Part shown: in pieces, positions 1-8,735 of the stretch
How the letters are laid out: each line of letters starts with the position of its first letter
How positions within the stretch are numbered: position 1 is the stretch's first letter
Assembly (NCBI GenBank): GCA_020628865.1
Contig: JAHDEJ010000001.1
Span: 64,367-128,366, forward strand
Direction: 5' to 3'
Source of the DNA: Acidimicrobiales bacterium
GTDB taxonomy: Bacteria > Actinomycetota > Acidimicrobiia > Acidimicrobiales > SHLQ01
Length of the DNA stretch: 64,000 bases
Position numbers and translations under genes: made by a program
The notes under the pieces: generated by a model
The model's input: only the letters and a program-made list of their open reading frames with translations
The model's database searches: none
Told to the model about the DNA's origin: nothing

Positions 1-146
1 CGGCCGTCGTGTCGTCGGCCGTCGTGTCGTCCGTGGTCGACTCGTCCGACGTGGTGTCGGTTGCGACTTCGGCGGTGTCGGTGCTCGAGGAGCACGCAGC
101 CGCCACGAGGGCGATGGCGAGGAGGGTGAGAAGCAAGCGACGCATG
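1..146 (-). CDS. lipoprotein, N-terminal fragment (cut by window edge)
   Basis: Only the first 48 or so residues are inside the window. They start MRRLLLTLLAIALVAAACSS, a classical lipoprotein signal with the lipobox ending at Cys18, followed by a Ser/Thr/Asp-rich linker that repeats TTADD. Such acidic low-complexity linkers follow the lipid anchor in many actinobacterial solute-binding proteins; the solute-binding lipoprotein starting at 28797 in this window has a comparable acidic stretch. The mature domain lies outside, so the substrate cannot be named. The gene is divergent from the histidine kinase at 310 and shares the 147-309 gap with it. Confidence 0.75.
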
Positions 147-309
147 AGAGTCCTTCGGTCGTCGTATACAGCGGGATGTCGACAACGGTAGGAAGTGAAG
201 GCGCACCCCAGAAGTGCCGACGCTCACCTTGTAGGAACATCCACCCCTGCCACCCGGCACATGCCGGTACGCACTTGTGGATCACGGCGGAAACGATCAC
301 CATCAATCC

Positions 310-1428
310 ATGACCGGCAGCCACCACACCCGACGCGTTCAGGCGACGCTGGCCTGCGCTGTCGCTACGGGTGTTGCCGGGGTGACCATCTACGACCACA
401 TCCAGGGTCGTCCTCCGGCTGGCGTCTTCGGTCTCGACAACGAGCTGAACCTCGTCATCGCAATCGCCGGCTGTGCGGTTGCTGCGGGCATCGCCACGGT
501 GCTGGCACTCCGCAGTCCGATGGCGTCGGAGGAGCGCCTCCGAAGGGCGCTCGTCCTCTTCAGCTTCGTCCCCGCCATCTTCAGCGACCCGAGCTACGGC
601 TCCCTCATGCTCGCCATCCCGTTGATCGACATCCGTCGCAACGACGACGGGGCCGAGCGGAACGGCTGGACGGCCCTCATCGTGCTCGCCGTCGCCGCCC
701 TCGTGCTCACCGAACGCACACCGGCGGTCGTCAACGGGTTCGAGAACCAGCTCGGCCTGGCGCTCGTCTTCCTCACCGTCGTGCTGCTCGGCGATGCGCT
801 TCGGGCGCTCGACGACGGCCTCCACACCGAACGCGAACTCGCACAGCTGTCCGAGCGAAGCCGGCTGGCCGAAGAGCTCCACGACAGCCTCGGCCACCAT
901 CTCCTCGCCTGCTCCGTCCAGCTCGAGAAGGCCCGAGCACTGCATACGGCGAACCCGACCGCGTCGGAGGAGGCGGTCCGGAACGCCGCCCAGGCGGTGG
1001 CGCAGGCGATCGATGAGACCCGCCTGATCGTCGACACGACCCGCGGCGACGAGCACTTCGACGTGGAACCCTCGATCCGGGAACTCGCCCACCGCATCAT
1101 GCCGGCGGGAACCATGCTCGACATCGAGATCTCGGGTGACCACGAAGAGATCCAGCCCTCGACCCGCGTGACCATCTACCGGATCGTGCAGGAAGCGCTC
1201 ACCAACCTCGTCCGGCACTCCGCGGCCACGGTTGCGTCCATCACGAGCACGGCGTCCGACGACGCAATCACCATCAGCATCACGGACAACGGTTCCGGCT
1301 TCGACATCGACACGCCGGACCGTGGCGGAGTGGGCAACATGCGACGACGCGTCGAGGAACTCGGCGGGCAGTTCGTCATCAACTCGTCGGCTGCCGGCAC
1401 CGCCGTGACCGCGACGGTGCCTCGATGA
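310..1428 (+). CDS. NarL-type sensor histidine kinase (HisKA_3)
   Basis: Membrane sensor kinase of about 372 residues. Several hydrophobic segments in residues 10-165 form the sensor part. The HisKA_3 dimerisation box reads EELHDSLGHHL with the phospho-accepting His near residue 190. The HATPase domain follows with the N-box EALTNLVRH (about 295) and the G-box DNGSGFD (about 326). The gene overlaps its response regulator by 4 bp (ATGA), so the two form one operon. I chose the ATG at 310; an in-frame GTG at 277 would add 11 residues, and neither has a strong ribosome site. The stimulus is unknown. A divergent lipoprotein gene upstream is a possible target. Confidence 0.88.
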   Translation: MTGSHHTRRVQATLACAVATGVAGVTIYDHIQGRPPAGVFGLDNELNLVIAIAGCAVAAGIATVLALRSPMASEERLRRALVLFSFVPAIFSDPSYGSLMLAIPLIDIRRNDDGAERNGWTALIVLAVAALVLTERTPAVVNGFENQLGLALVFLTVVLLGDALRALDDGLHTERELAQLSERSRLAEELHDSLGHHLLACSVQLEKARALHTANPTASEEAVRNAAQAVAQAIDETRLIVDTTRGDEHFDVEPSIRELAHRIMPAGTMLDIEISGDHEEIQPSTRVTIYRIVQEALTNLVRHSAATVASITSTASDDAITISITDNGSGFDIDTPDRGGVGNMRRRVEELGGQFVINSSAAGTAVTATVPR

Positions 1429-2078
1429 CCGAGTCGATCCGCGTCGCCATCGTCGAGGACCAGTGGATGGTCCGCGATGGGCTGGCCGCGCTGGCGGAGA
1501 TCGCCGAACACATCCAGGTCGTGGCCACCGGAGCCGACGGGAACGAGGCGCTGTCCATCGCCGCCGAGCACCAGCCGGACGTGATGTTGATGGACATCAA
1601 GATGCCGAACATGGACGGCCTCGAAGCGACCCGGCGCATCAAACAATCGCAGCCGGGCATCCAGGTTCTCGTGCTGACCACCTTCGTCGAGAGCGACCTC
1701 ATCACCGAAGCGCTCTCGGCGGGCGCCGCCGGCTACCTGACCAAGGACATCTCCGCCGAAGACCTGGCCGATGCGGTCACCGCAGCCGCCAAAGGGCTCG
1801 TTCAGTTGACGCCCACCGTCGCGTCACGGGTGGCGTCGTTGATGTCCCCGTCCGGTGGACCGAACCCCGACCTGCAGAAGGCGATCGACGGACTGACCCC
1901 ACGCGAACGCGACGTTCTCCGCCTGCTGGCGACCGGAGACTCCAACCCCGAGATCGCCGCCGCCCTGCACCTGTCCTCCGGGACCGTGAAGAACCACGTG
2001 TCGTCGATCCTGCGCCAGCTCGGCCTCACCGACCGGACCCGAGCGGCCATCATCGCCAACCAGTACTCGCTCGACTGA
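1425..2078 (+). CDS. NarL/FixJ-family response regulator
   Basis: Receiver domain in residues 1-120 with the phospho-acceptor Asp in LMDIKMP near residue 56, the conserved Thr in LVLTTF and the Lys in GYLTKDIS. A LuxR-type helix-turn-helix follows (LTPRERDVLRLLATG, residues about 145-210). Length of 217 residues is normal for the family. The ATG overlaps the stop of the kinase gene, so it is the cognate output regulator: phosphorylated by the upstream kinase, it should bind DNA as a dimer. Its targets cannot be read from the sequence. Confidence 0.92.
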   Translation: MTESIRVAIVEDQWMVRDGLAALAEIAEHIQVVATGADGNEALSIAAEHQPDVMLMDIKMPNMDGLEATRRIKQSQPGIQVLVLTTFVESDLITEALSAGAAGYLTKDISAEDLADAVTAAAKGLVQLTPTVASRVASLMSPSGGPNPDLQKAIDGLTPRERDVLRLLATGDSNPEIAAALHLSSGTVKNHVSSILRQLGLTDRTRAAIIANQYSLD

Positions 2079-2080
2079 CC

Positions 2081-2101
2081 AATCTGAAAGCACGTCAGAT
2101 T
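2081..2101. promoter_or_regulatory. operator palindrome, copy 1 (AATCTGA-N7-TCAGATT)
   Basis: Perfect 7-bp arms AATCTGA and TCAGATT around the 7-bp spacer AAGCACG. It lies 19 bp before the start of the 2120 gene and just after the response regulator stop. Same arm-spacer geometry as six other intergenic copies in this window. The short distance to the start codon suggests a site that overlaps the core promoter, as for a TetR-type repressor. Confidence 0.7.
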
Positions 2102-2119
2102 CCGCGGTAACGTGCGGGC

Positions 2120-2896
2120 ATGGCCCCGGACGTCGCCCTCGGCACGCTGCTGTTCACTGCGATCGAACCGCACCGCGGCCACGAGGTCGCCTACAACCGC
2201 TGGTACGAAACCGACCACTTCTATTCGGGGTGCCTGGTCGGCCCGTGGTGCTTCGCCGGTCGGCGATTCGTCGCCCCGAAACGGCTGAAGGACCTGCGAT
2301 CGCCCGCCAACTCGCCGCTGTGCGAGGACCCGATGGCCGGCAGCTATCTGTCGATCTACTGGATCGAAGCCGGCCAGCATGCGCCATGGACGAAGTGGGC
2401 GGTCGACACGGTGCACCGGCTGCATGCCGAAGGCCGCATGTTCGCCGAGCGGGATCACACCCACACCGCCATGTACGACCATCAGCGTTCGATCACCAGG
2501 GACACGCCCATCGAGCTCGCTCTCGACCGTGCCTTCGACGGCCTCGTCGTCACCGCCGGCGAACTTTGCGGCGACGCAACGTTGGACGACCTCGCGGAGT
2601 GGAGCGACCGGTGGGTCACCGCCGCCTTCGACCAGCCGTGGGGGCCGACCGTCGTCGGCACGAGCAGCAACCTGCCCCTCCCCGCCGACGCGCCCGATGT
2701 GCCGGAGAACGCCGCCAACGATCGGCGGTTCCTCCAGCTTCACTTCCTCGACCACGACCCCGCCGATGGCTGGGATGACGGTTGGGCACGCTGGGGCACC
2801 GACCTCGATTCCTCCGGCATCGCCGACCACCTCTGGACCGGCCCCTACCTCCCCACCGTGCCCGGCACGGACCGCTACACGAACGAACTCTGGTGA
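2120..2896 (+). CDS. EthD/dimeric alpha-beta barrel-like protein of unknown function
   Basis: A 258-residue soluble protein that I do not recognise as a named enzyme. The segment NRWYETDH near residue 22 resembles the N-x-WY-x-x-EH signature of ferredoxin-fold dimeric alpha/beta-barrel proteins (EthD and antibiotic-monooxygenase-like families). A second weak half from about residue 190 (LQLHFLDHDP) may be a repeat of the same fold. The gene begins 19 bp after a copy of the regulon operator and is followed after 4 bp by an F420-type oxidoreductase gene, so it is probably part of the same degradative regulon. No signal peptide or membrane segment. Confidence 0.75.
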   Translation: MAPDVALGTLLFTAIEPHRGHEVAYNRWYETDHFYSGCLVGPWCFAGRRFVAPKRLKDLRSPANSPLCEDPMAGSYLSIYWIEAGQHAPWTKWAVDTVHRLHAEGRMFAERDHTHTAMYDHQRSITRDTPIELALDRAFDGLVVTAGELCGDATLDDLAEWSDRWVTAAFDQPWGPTVVGTSSNLPLPADAPDVPENAANDRRFLQLHFLDHDPADGWDDGWARWGTDLDSSGIADHLWTGPYLPTVPGTDRYTNELW

Positions 2897-2900
2897 CCTC

Positions 2901-3728
2901 ATGAAGCTCGGACTGACCATGTTCGCCACGGACAAGGCGATCGACCCCGTGGAACTCGCAGTGGAAGCGGAGTCCCGCGGGTTCAGCTCGCTCTGGCTCC
3001 CCGAACACACCCACATCCCCGCCAGCCGAGCGACCCCCTTCCCCGGCGGCACCGATCTGCCCGAGCATTACTACCGGGCCATGGATCCGCCCACCGTGCT
3101 CGCGGCATGCGCAACCGCCACCAGCACCATCACCCTCGCCTCCGGCATCTCGCTCGCCGCACAACATGACCCCGTGTCGTTCGCCAAGGTGTGGGCATCG
3201 TTGGATCACCTCAGCGGCGGCCGCACCAAATTCGGTGTCGGCTACGGCTGGAACGTGGAGGAGATGAACACGCACGGCGTCGACTACCGGACCCGTCGAG
3301 CCATGGCACGCGAGCATGTGCTTGCCATGCAGGCGCTGTGGACCGAAGAAGAAGCCTCGTTCGACGGCGAGTACGTGCAGTTCGAACCGAGCTTCAGCTG
3401 GCCGAAGCCCGTGCAGACGCCGCGCATCCCGACCTACATCGGCGGCGGTGCCGGGCCGAAGCTGTTCAGCCATGTCGTCGAGTTCGGCGATGGTTGGCTG
3501 CCGATCGGCGGGGCCGGTGTTCGCCGGGCAATGCCCCAGCTGCTCGAGATGTGGGAGGAGGCTGGCCGCTCCGGCACTCCCGATGTCGTGCCGTTCGGGA
3601 CCATTCCCAACAAGGAGAAGCTCGAGCAGTACGCCGAGATCGGCTGCGCCGAAGTCGTCCTGAACGTCGACTCCCGTCCGCGGGACGACGTCCTCCGAAT
3701 CCTCGACGACTACGCCGAATTCCTCTGA
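2901..3728 (+). CDS. LLM-class F420-dependent oxidoreductase (TIGR03619-like)
   Basis: Luciferase-like monooxygenase fold, 275 residues. It starts MKLGLTMF and carries ESRGFSSLWLPEHTH (residues about 28-42), SGGRTKFGVGYGW (about 103-115) and a C-terminal IGGGAGPKLF, all typical of the Rv2161c-type subfamily that uses reduced F420 rather than FMN. It would move a hydride or oxygenate an organic substrate in the cytoplasm. It sits 4 bp after the 2120 gene, probably co-transcribed from the operator at 2081-2101, which links it to the steroid-type degradation regulon; the substrate itself cannot be deduced. Confidence 0.85.
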   Translation: MKLGLTMFATDKAIDPVELAVEAESRGFSSLWLPEHTHIPASRATPFPGGTDLPEHYYRAMDPPTVLAACATATSTITLASGISLAAQHDPVSFAKVWASLDHLSGGRTKFGVGYGWNVEEMNTHGVDYRTRRAMAREHVLAMQALWTEEEASFDGEYVQFEPSFSWPKPVQTPRIPTYIGGGAGPKLFSHVVEFGDGWLPIGGAGVRRAMPQLLEMWEEAGRSGTPDVVPFGTIPNKEKLEQYAEIGCAEVVLNVDSRPRDDVLRILDDYAEFL

Positions 3729-3730
3729 CC

Positions 3731-3814
3731 GGGTGAAGGGGTCGCGTCTCGGGTGAAGGGGTCGCGTCTCACTTTCACCCGCGCGGGTGAAAGTGAGACG
3801 CGACCCCTTCACCC
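3731..3814. repeat. compound palindromic repeat (GGGTGAAGGGGTCGCGTCTC family)
   Basis: Two direct copies of a 20-bp unit (3731-3750 and 3751-3770). The second continues into a 30-bp arm (3751-3780) that is exactly complementary to 3785-3814, with only a 4-bp loop GCGC. The same 29-30-bp palindrome recurs at 60088-60157 inside a coding sequence. It lies in the gap between two plus-strand genes. REP-like intergenic element; no associated transposase gene is visible. Confidence 0.9.
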
Positions 3815-3858
3815 ATTCGCTTTCGGCGCGGGTTGTCCGACCGTTCTAGAGTCGGGCC

Positions 3859-4875
3859 ATGCGAGTGGCGGTCACTGGCGCAACCGGGTTCACCGGCGGA
3901 CACCTCCTCCGTCAACTCGTTGCGGCGGGCCACACGCCGCGGGCCCTCGTGCGAAGCGCCGACAAGCTCCGCCGGGTGGAGACCCTCCATGGCATCGGCC
4001 CGGTCGATCACGTCGTCGGCGATGTGACCGACCCACACGCCGTTGCGGCCATGCTCGACGGCTGCGACGCGGTTGTCCACACCGCAGCCGTTGCGGCACT
4101 CGGCCCGAGCGCAACCGAGCTGATCCGCGCCACGAACCTGCCGGCAACCGAACTCGTGCTCGGCCGCGCAGCAGAACTCGGCCTCGACCCCATCATCCAC
4201 GTGTCCTCCCAGAGCACACTGCATCCCCCGCCGACCGGGCGATACAGCGACGACGACCCGCTCACGTCGAACCCGATCGGGGCCTACGGCACGTCGAAGG
4301 TCGAGTGCGAACGGGTCGCACGAAGGCTCCAGGACGAGGGCCACCCGGTCGTCATCGTGTGGCCATCCGGCATCGTTGGCCCCGACGACATCGGTTTGAG
4401 CATCGCCGCAGGCGGAACCGCTCGGCTGCTTCGCACGAACGTCGTCCCGTTCCCCCGCGGCGGAGGAATCCTCTTCAACGACGTGCGAGATCTGGCCACC
4501 GTCCTCGTCCGTTGCCTGGAGCCCGGGCATGGGCCACGACGATTCGGTGTGTTCGGCCACTTCCTCGATTGGGGCGCCATGCACGAACTCCTCGTCCGGA
4601 TCACCGGCCGAGACCTGAAGGTGCTTCGCCTCCCCGACGGCGTCTACAGCACGCTCGGAACGCTGTGTGAGAACATCGGGCGGCTGGGCATCGCGGTGCC
4701 GCTCGACTCGGCTACCGCCACGTTCATGACCACGCTCGTGCCAGGAGACGACGCCCGGACGCGTTCGGCGCTCGGCATCGAGTGGCGCCCGGCCGATGCA
4801 ACCTACGCCGACCTGATCCGGTGGCTGGTAGCCGCCGGACATCTGCCGGCCTCCAAGGCACCTGCGCTCAGCTGA
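3859..4875 (+). CDS. NAD(P)-dependent extended SDR (epimerase/3-beta-HSD-like)
   Basis: A 338-residue extended short-chain dehydrogenase. The nucleotide-binding motif TGATGFTG is at residues 6-13, the VGDVTD acidic turn at about 54, and the catalytic Tyr-x-x-x-Lys in YGTSKVE at about 145, preceded by the Ser of HVSSQS. This layout is that of sugar epimerases, cinnamoyl-type reductases and bacterial 3-beta-hydroxysteroid dehydrogenases. In this degradative setting an oxidation of a hydroxyl on a polycyclic substrate is plausible but not shown. It starts 44 bp after the 3731-3814 repeat and has no copy of the regulon operator. Confidence 0.82.
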   Translation: MRVAVTGATGFTGGHLLRQLVAAGHTPRALVRSADKLRRVETLHGIGPVDHVVGDVTDPHAVAAMLDGCDAVVHTAAVAALGPSATELIRATNLPATELVLGRAAELGLDPIIHVSSQSTLHPPPTGRYSDDDPLTSNPIGAYGTSKVECERVARRLQDEGHPVVIVWPSGIVGPDDIGLSIAAGGTARLLRTNVVPFPRGGGILFNDVRDLATVLVRCLEPGHGPRRFGVFGHFLDWGAMHELLVRITGRDLKVLRLPDGVYSTLGTLCENIGRLGIAVPLDSATATFMTTLVPGDDARTRSALGIEWRPADATYADLIRWLVAAGHLPASKAPALS

Positions 4876-4900
4876 CAAGCACCTCGACGGGCCCGATGGG

Positions 4901-5506
4901 TCAGGCGGGGCAACCGATCACTTCCACCTCGGCCAGGTGGAACCACTGCGACGCCGGATGGCCATTGGTCAGACGAACGACCTGGCCACGGCTGACCGTG
5001 GTGAGCGGCACGATCGTCGGGCGGCCGATCGTTCCCCACGCCACACCGGCCGAAACGCCGTCGAGATCGATGGCGACGTTCTGGATGCGGGACTGACAGC
5101 AATCACCACGGTTCCACAGGCGCACCGCGGCGATGTCAAAGATCCCACCGAGATCGACTTCCCACCAGGCATTCAGCTCCTGCCACGTGTGGAAACCGTT
5201 GCGGTCGGCCGACATGGCGCCGCTGGTGTTTCCGTTCACGCCCTTCTCCGCGGGAAGACCGGGCCATGGGCCACTGCTCATGGTGGCGGCCTTGCCCAGC
5301 GCCACGTTCTCGAGCGAGCTGCAGGACGATGCGGCGGCGGCCACACGACCGAAGCCGGCTACCGTCGGCGCCGACCAGACGCTGGTTGCGACAGCGCCGC
5401 CAACGAACACACGTCGACCGACGGTGCGACGCGGCGCCTCAGGACGCGTTGCATCCAGGGCGAGCGGTCGGGCGGGCACCTTCACCACCTTCTCGTCGGC
5501 GAACAC
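4901..5506 (-). CDS. Tat-exported F5/8 type C (discoidin)-like protein
   Basis: About 201 residues. A basic N-terminus with RRVFVGGAVATSVW around residue 31 looks like a twin-arginine signal, cleaved near AAAASS. The mature part has the galactose-binding-like jellyroll signature of F5/8 type C domains: NVALGKAATMSS, ADRNGFHTWQE, WWEVDLGG, IAAVRLWNRGDCC and a final LAEVEVIG. The domain binds carbohydrate or other surface ligands outside the cell. Cysteines CC and the final C may form disulfides. The start is uncertain: GTG at 5506, TTG at 5509 or a downstream GTG, none with a clear ribosome site. Convergent with the SDR at 3859. Confidence 0.75.
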   Translation of the reverse strand: MFADEKVVKVPARPLALDATRPEAPRRTVGRRVFVGGAVATSVWSAPTVAGFGRVAAAASSCSSLENVALGKAATMSSGPWPGLPAEKGVNGNTSGAMSADRNGFHTWQELNAWWEVDLGGIFDIAAVRLWNRGDCCQSRIQNVAIDLDGVSAGVAWGTIGRPTIVPLTTVSRGQVVRLTNGHPASQWFHLAEVEVIGCPA

Positions 5507-5572
5507 CAACGAGCGATGAGCCGGCTGGGCACACTTCCCTCATCTTTCGCAGCCGGCTGCTTGACTGGAACC

Positions 5573-6199
5573 GTGACCGGCGACGACGAACACCTCATCA
5601 CCTCAATCGACGATCTGCTCCCCCGCTACGGCGACATTGCGCTCGGGGCCCGAACAAAGGAACAGGATCATCTGGCTCCCGTGTACCAGGAGATGATCGC
5701 CGCGTCGCCATTCTGCGTACTGGCCACCGTCGGGCCCGATGGCACCGACTGCACGCCACGCGGCGACGAACCCGGTTTCGTGCGGATCGTCGACGCCCAC
5801 ACCCTCGAACTGCCCGACCGCAAGGGAAACAACCGGCTCGACAGCCTGCGAAACATCATCGAGGACGGCCGCATCTCGCTCCTCTTCCTCATACCGGGAC
5901 GCATCGACAGCACACGCGTCAACGGCCGGGCCGTCATCACGACCGACCCCGACGTGCTCGAGTCCCATGCGATCGACGGGAAGGCGCCGGCCACCGTCAT
6001 TCGGATCACGGTCGAGCGCGCCTACTCACACTGTGGGAAGGCGATGATTCGCTCGAACCTGTGGAACCCGGAGGACTGGCCGCCCATCGAGGGACTGCCC
6101 ACGCCCGGCCAGATCTCGAACAGTTTCAAGAATTTCGAGATGGACGTCGACGCGTACGACGCCAACTACGAGAACGACCTCCGCCAGAACCTGCTCTGA
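5573..6199 (+). CDS. PPOX-class FMN-dependent flavoprotein (MSMEG_1061-like)
   Basis: About 208 residues of the pyridoxamine-5-phosphate-oxidase split-barrel fold. SPFCVLATVGPDGTDCTPRGDEPGF at about residue 43 and LPDRKGNNRLDSLRNI at about 80 are hallmarks of the TIGR04025-type flavoprotein family. Members bind FMN or F420 and reduce small molecules; the substrate is usually unknown. I chose the GTG at 5573 because it gives the family's usual N-terminus; an in-frame ATG at 5516 would add 19 residues. The gene is divergent from the discoidin-like gene and precedes another F420-type oxidoreductase gene by 22 bp. Confidence 0.82.
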   Translation: MTGDDEHLITSIDDLLPRYGDIALGARTKEQDHLAPVYQEMIAASPFCVLATVGPDGTDCTPRGDEPGFVRIVDAHTLELPDRKGNNRLDSLRNIIEDGRISLLFLIPGRIDSTRVNGRAVITTDPDVLESHAIDGKAPATVIRITVERAYSHCGKAMIRSNLWNPEDWPPIEGLPTPGQISNSFKNFEMDVDAYDANYENDLRQNLL

Positions 6200-6221
6200 C
6201 CGGCCCGACTACGGTGCGGGG

Positions 6222-7136
6222 ATGAAGTTCTCCGTCTGGCCGCGCCCGTCCCGATCCACCGACGAGGTCCTCAACCTCGCGAGACACGCCGATGCCACCG
6301 GCTGGTTCGGGTTCTGGTTCGCCGACCACTACATGCCGAACACCGAGACCGGCGAGGTCGAGCACGGCGACGTCCACGAGGTCTGGTCCATCCTCCCCGC
6401 AGTCGCTGCGGTCACCGAGTCGATCCGCATCGGACCGCTCGTCGCACCCACCTCCGTGCACCACCCGGCCGTGCTCGCCAACCGGGCGGTCACCCTCGAC
6501 CACGTGTCCGACGGCCGCATGGTGCTCGGCCTCGGAGCCGGCTGGCAGGTCAACGAGCACCGTGCCTACGGCATCGAACTCGAGGAGCCCAAGGTGCGGG
6601 TCGACCGGTTCGAGGAGGCGATTCAGATCGTCCGCTCGCTCCTCGACGAGGACCGCACCACGTTCGACGGCACGCACTACACCATCACCGACGCGCCTTC
6701 GGACCCCAGCCCGGTGCAGGAACTCCTTCCGATCGTCGTCGGCACCAGCGGCAAGCGCATGTGCCGGATCACGGCGACGCACGCCCAGGAGTGGAACACG
6801 TGGGGTGCACCGGCCGAGGCCGGACGCAAGCGGGGCATCTTCACCGACGCGTGCGAGCGCGTGGACGTCGATCCCGCAACCATCCATTCGTCCACCCAGG
6901 CGATGTTCCACCTGACCGATGACGCAGAACGGATCGCCGAAATCGAGAACGTCGACGCCACCGCGGCCAACTCGGTCGCCGGTTCGGCCGAACGCATCAT
7001 CGACGCCGTCGGCGAATACGCCGAACTGGGCTTCGACGAGATCATCGTCCCCGACTTCACGCTCGGCTCCACCGAAGCGGAGCGTCGCGAAGGCTACGAC
7101 CGGTGGGCGGCCGAGATCATCCCGAACTGCAGCTGA
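6222..7136 (+). CDS. LLM-class F420-dependent oxidoreductase
   Basis: A second luciferase-like oxidoreductase, 304 residues. FGFWFADHYMP at about residue 29, VTLDHVSDGRMVLGLGAGW at about 90 and PIVVGTSGKR at about 170 match F420-dependent members of the fold. It is only distantly related to the copy at 2901. It follows the PPOX-type flavoprotein by 22 bp, so the two redox proteins may be co-transcribed. It ends exactly where the convergent monooxygenase gene ends, leaving no intergenic space. Confidence 0.87.
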   Translation: MKFSVWPRPSRSTDEVLNLARHADATGWFGFWFADHYMPNTETGEVEHGDVHEVWSILPAVAAVTESIRIGPLVAPTSVHHPAVLANRAVTLDHVSDGRMVLGLGAGWQVNEHRAYGIELEEPKVRVDRFEEAIQIVRSLLDEDRTTFDGTHYTITDAPSDPSPVQELLPIVVGTSGKRMCRITATHAQEWNTWGAPAEAGRKRGIFTDACERVDVDPATIHSSTQAMFHLTDDAERIAEIENVDATAANSVAGSAERIIDAVGEYAELGFDEIIVPDFTLGSTEAERREGYDRWAAEIIPNCS

Positions 7137-8729
7137 TCACCCGAAGGTGAAGCCGGGGTAGTCGGATTCCGCCACCGTCGTGCAGTGGGCGACGTAGTCC
7201 GGGAACCCGGGGAGCGGCATGAAGACCCGAGGTTTCCCCGGAACGTTGGCACCGAGGTACCAGCTGTTGCAGCTCGGGAAGAGGGTGAGGTCGGCAACAG
7301 CGTTGACCCAGGCCACCCACTCCTGCTGTGCAGCTTCCGTCGCCTCGACCGTCGTCCGACCCTGCGTCGTCATCGAGGCGAGCACATCGGAGATCCAGTC
7401 CACGTGGTGTTCGATTGACGAAACCATGTTCGTGAGCACCGACGGGCTCCCCGGGCCGGTCACCGTGAACAGGTTGGGGAAGCCGGCAACCTGCAACCCG
7501 AGCAGCGTGGTCGGCCCGGCCGCCCAGGCGTCACGAAGCGTTCGCCCGTCCCGTCCTTCGATGTGGATGCGGTCCAGCGCTCCGGTCATCGCATCGAACC
7601 CGGTTGCGAAGACGATGTCGTCCACTTCGTGGAGCCGGCCATCGACCACGATTCCGCCAGCCTCGATGCGATCGATCGGGCTGGCCGAAATGTCGACGAG
7701 GTCCACGTCGTCCCGGTTGTAGGTGGCGAAGTAGCCCGAATCGAGACAGAGCCGTTTGCAGCCGACGATGGTGTCCGGGCTGAGCATTTCGGCGGTGGCC
7801 GGATCGTCGACCACCTCGGCGATCCTTGCCCGCAGGTAGTCGGCGGCCGTGTCGTTCGCTTCGGTGTTCAGAAGCAGGTCGTTGAACGCACCGAGGAAGA
7901 GCAGCCCGCCATGCTCCCAGCGAGTGTCGTAGGCGGCCGTTCGCTCCTCGTCGGACACACTGAGCGCAGAGAGCTCCGGTCGAGGAACATGCCCGCCGTA
8001 GCCCGGCCGACTGTCACGGGCGACGGCCCGCCAGTTCCGATAGTCCGCCTTGATTTCGGCAACATCGGCCGGGTGGAGCGGCCCGTTGTGCGCGGGAACC
8101 GCATACGCCGGTGTGCGCTGAAACACCGTCAGGTGCGCCGCCTGCTCGGCGATGATCGGGATCGACTGCACGCCGGAACTCCCGGTTCCGATCACCGCCA
8201 CTCGCCGACCGGCGAAATCGACCGGGTCATGCGGCCATCGGCCCGTGTGAAAGGTGCGGCCGACGAAGTCGTCGGCGCCGGCGATGTCGGGCATGTTCGC
8301 TGCCGACAGACAGCCGGTGGCCATCACGACGAAGCGCGCCGAACGGGCGGACCCATCGTCGAGGTGAATGCGCCACCGGAGCTCGTCCTCGTCGAACGAC
8401 AGGCGGTCGATTCGGGTGCCGAGCGTCAAATGGCTGCGAAGGTCGAAGCGATCGGCGACGTGTTCGAGGTACGAAAGGATCTCCGGCTGGGTCGCGTACC
8501 GCTCCGTCCACTCCCACTCCTGCTGCAGGTCGTCGTCGAAGCCGTAGGAGTACTCGAGGCTCGGCACATCGCAGCGGGCCCCCGGATAGCGGTTCCACCA
8601 CCACGTGCCGCCGACGCCGTCGGCCGCATCGACCGCTTCGACGGACAGACCGAGGCCACGAGCCCGATGCACCATGTACAGCCCGGCGAACCCAGCACCG
8701 ACAACCAGCACATCGAGTTCGGCGGCCAC
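7137..8729 (-). CDS. FAD-dependent Baeyer-Villiger-type monooxygenase
   Basis: A 530-residue flavin monooxygenase. It has the first Rossmann motif VVGAGFAGLYM (about residues 9-19), the VGGTWWWNRYPGARCDV block, the Baeyer-Villiger fingerprint FxGxxxHTxxWP (FVGRTFHTGRWP, about 150-165) and the NADPH Rossmann motif VIGTGSSGVQ (about 183). Such enzymes insert oxygen next to a ketone using NADPH and O2, for example in steroid or cyclic ketone degradation. It is the last gene of the minus-strand run from echA20 or ipdA, 6 bp after the small membrane protein gene, which suggests a role in the same ring degradation pathway. The exact ketone is unknown. Confidence 0.9.
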   Translation of the reverse strand: MAAELDVLVVGAGFAGLYMVHRARGLGLSVEAVDAADGVGGTWWWNRYPGARCDVPSLEYSYGFDDDLQQEWEWTERYATQPEILSYLEHVADRFDLRSHLTLGTRIDRLSFDEDELRWRIHLDDGSARSARFVVMATGCLSAANMPDIAGADDFVGRTFHTGRWPHDPVDFAGRRVAVIGTGSSGVQSIPIIAEQAAHLTVFQRTPAYAVPAHNGPLHPADVAEIKADYRNWRAVARDSRPGYGGHVPRPELSALSVSDEERTAAYDTRWEHGGLLFLGAFNDLLLNTEANDTAADYLRARIAEVVDDPATAEMLSPDTIVGCKRLCLDSGYFATYNRDDVDLVDISASPIDRIEAGGIVVDGRLHEVDDIVFATGFDAMTGALDRIHIEGRDGRTLRDAWAAGPTTLLGLQVAGFPNLFTVTGPGSPSVLTNMVSSIEHHVDWISDVLASMTTQGRTTVEATEAAQQEWVAWVNAVADLTLFPSCNSWYLGANVPGKPRVFMPLPGFPDYVAHCTTVAESDYPGFTFG

Positions 8730-8735
8730 GCGCTC

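Noticed and set aside
3731-3814. Possible start of a CRISPR array (repeated 20-bp unit)
   Set aside because: The copies are directly adjacent without spacers and form a hairpin; no cas genes are present.
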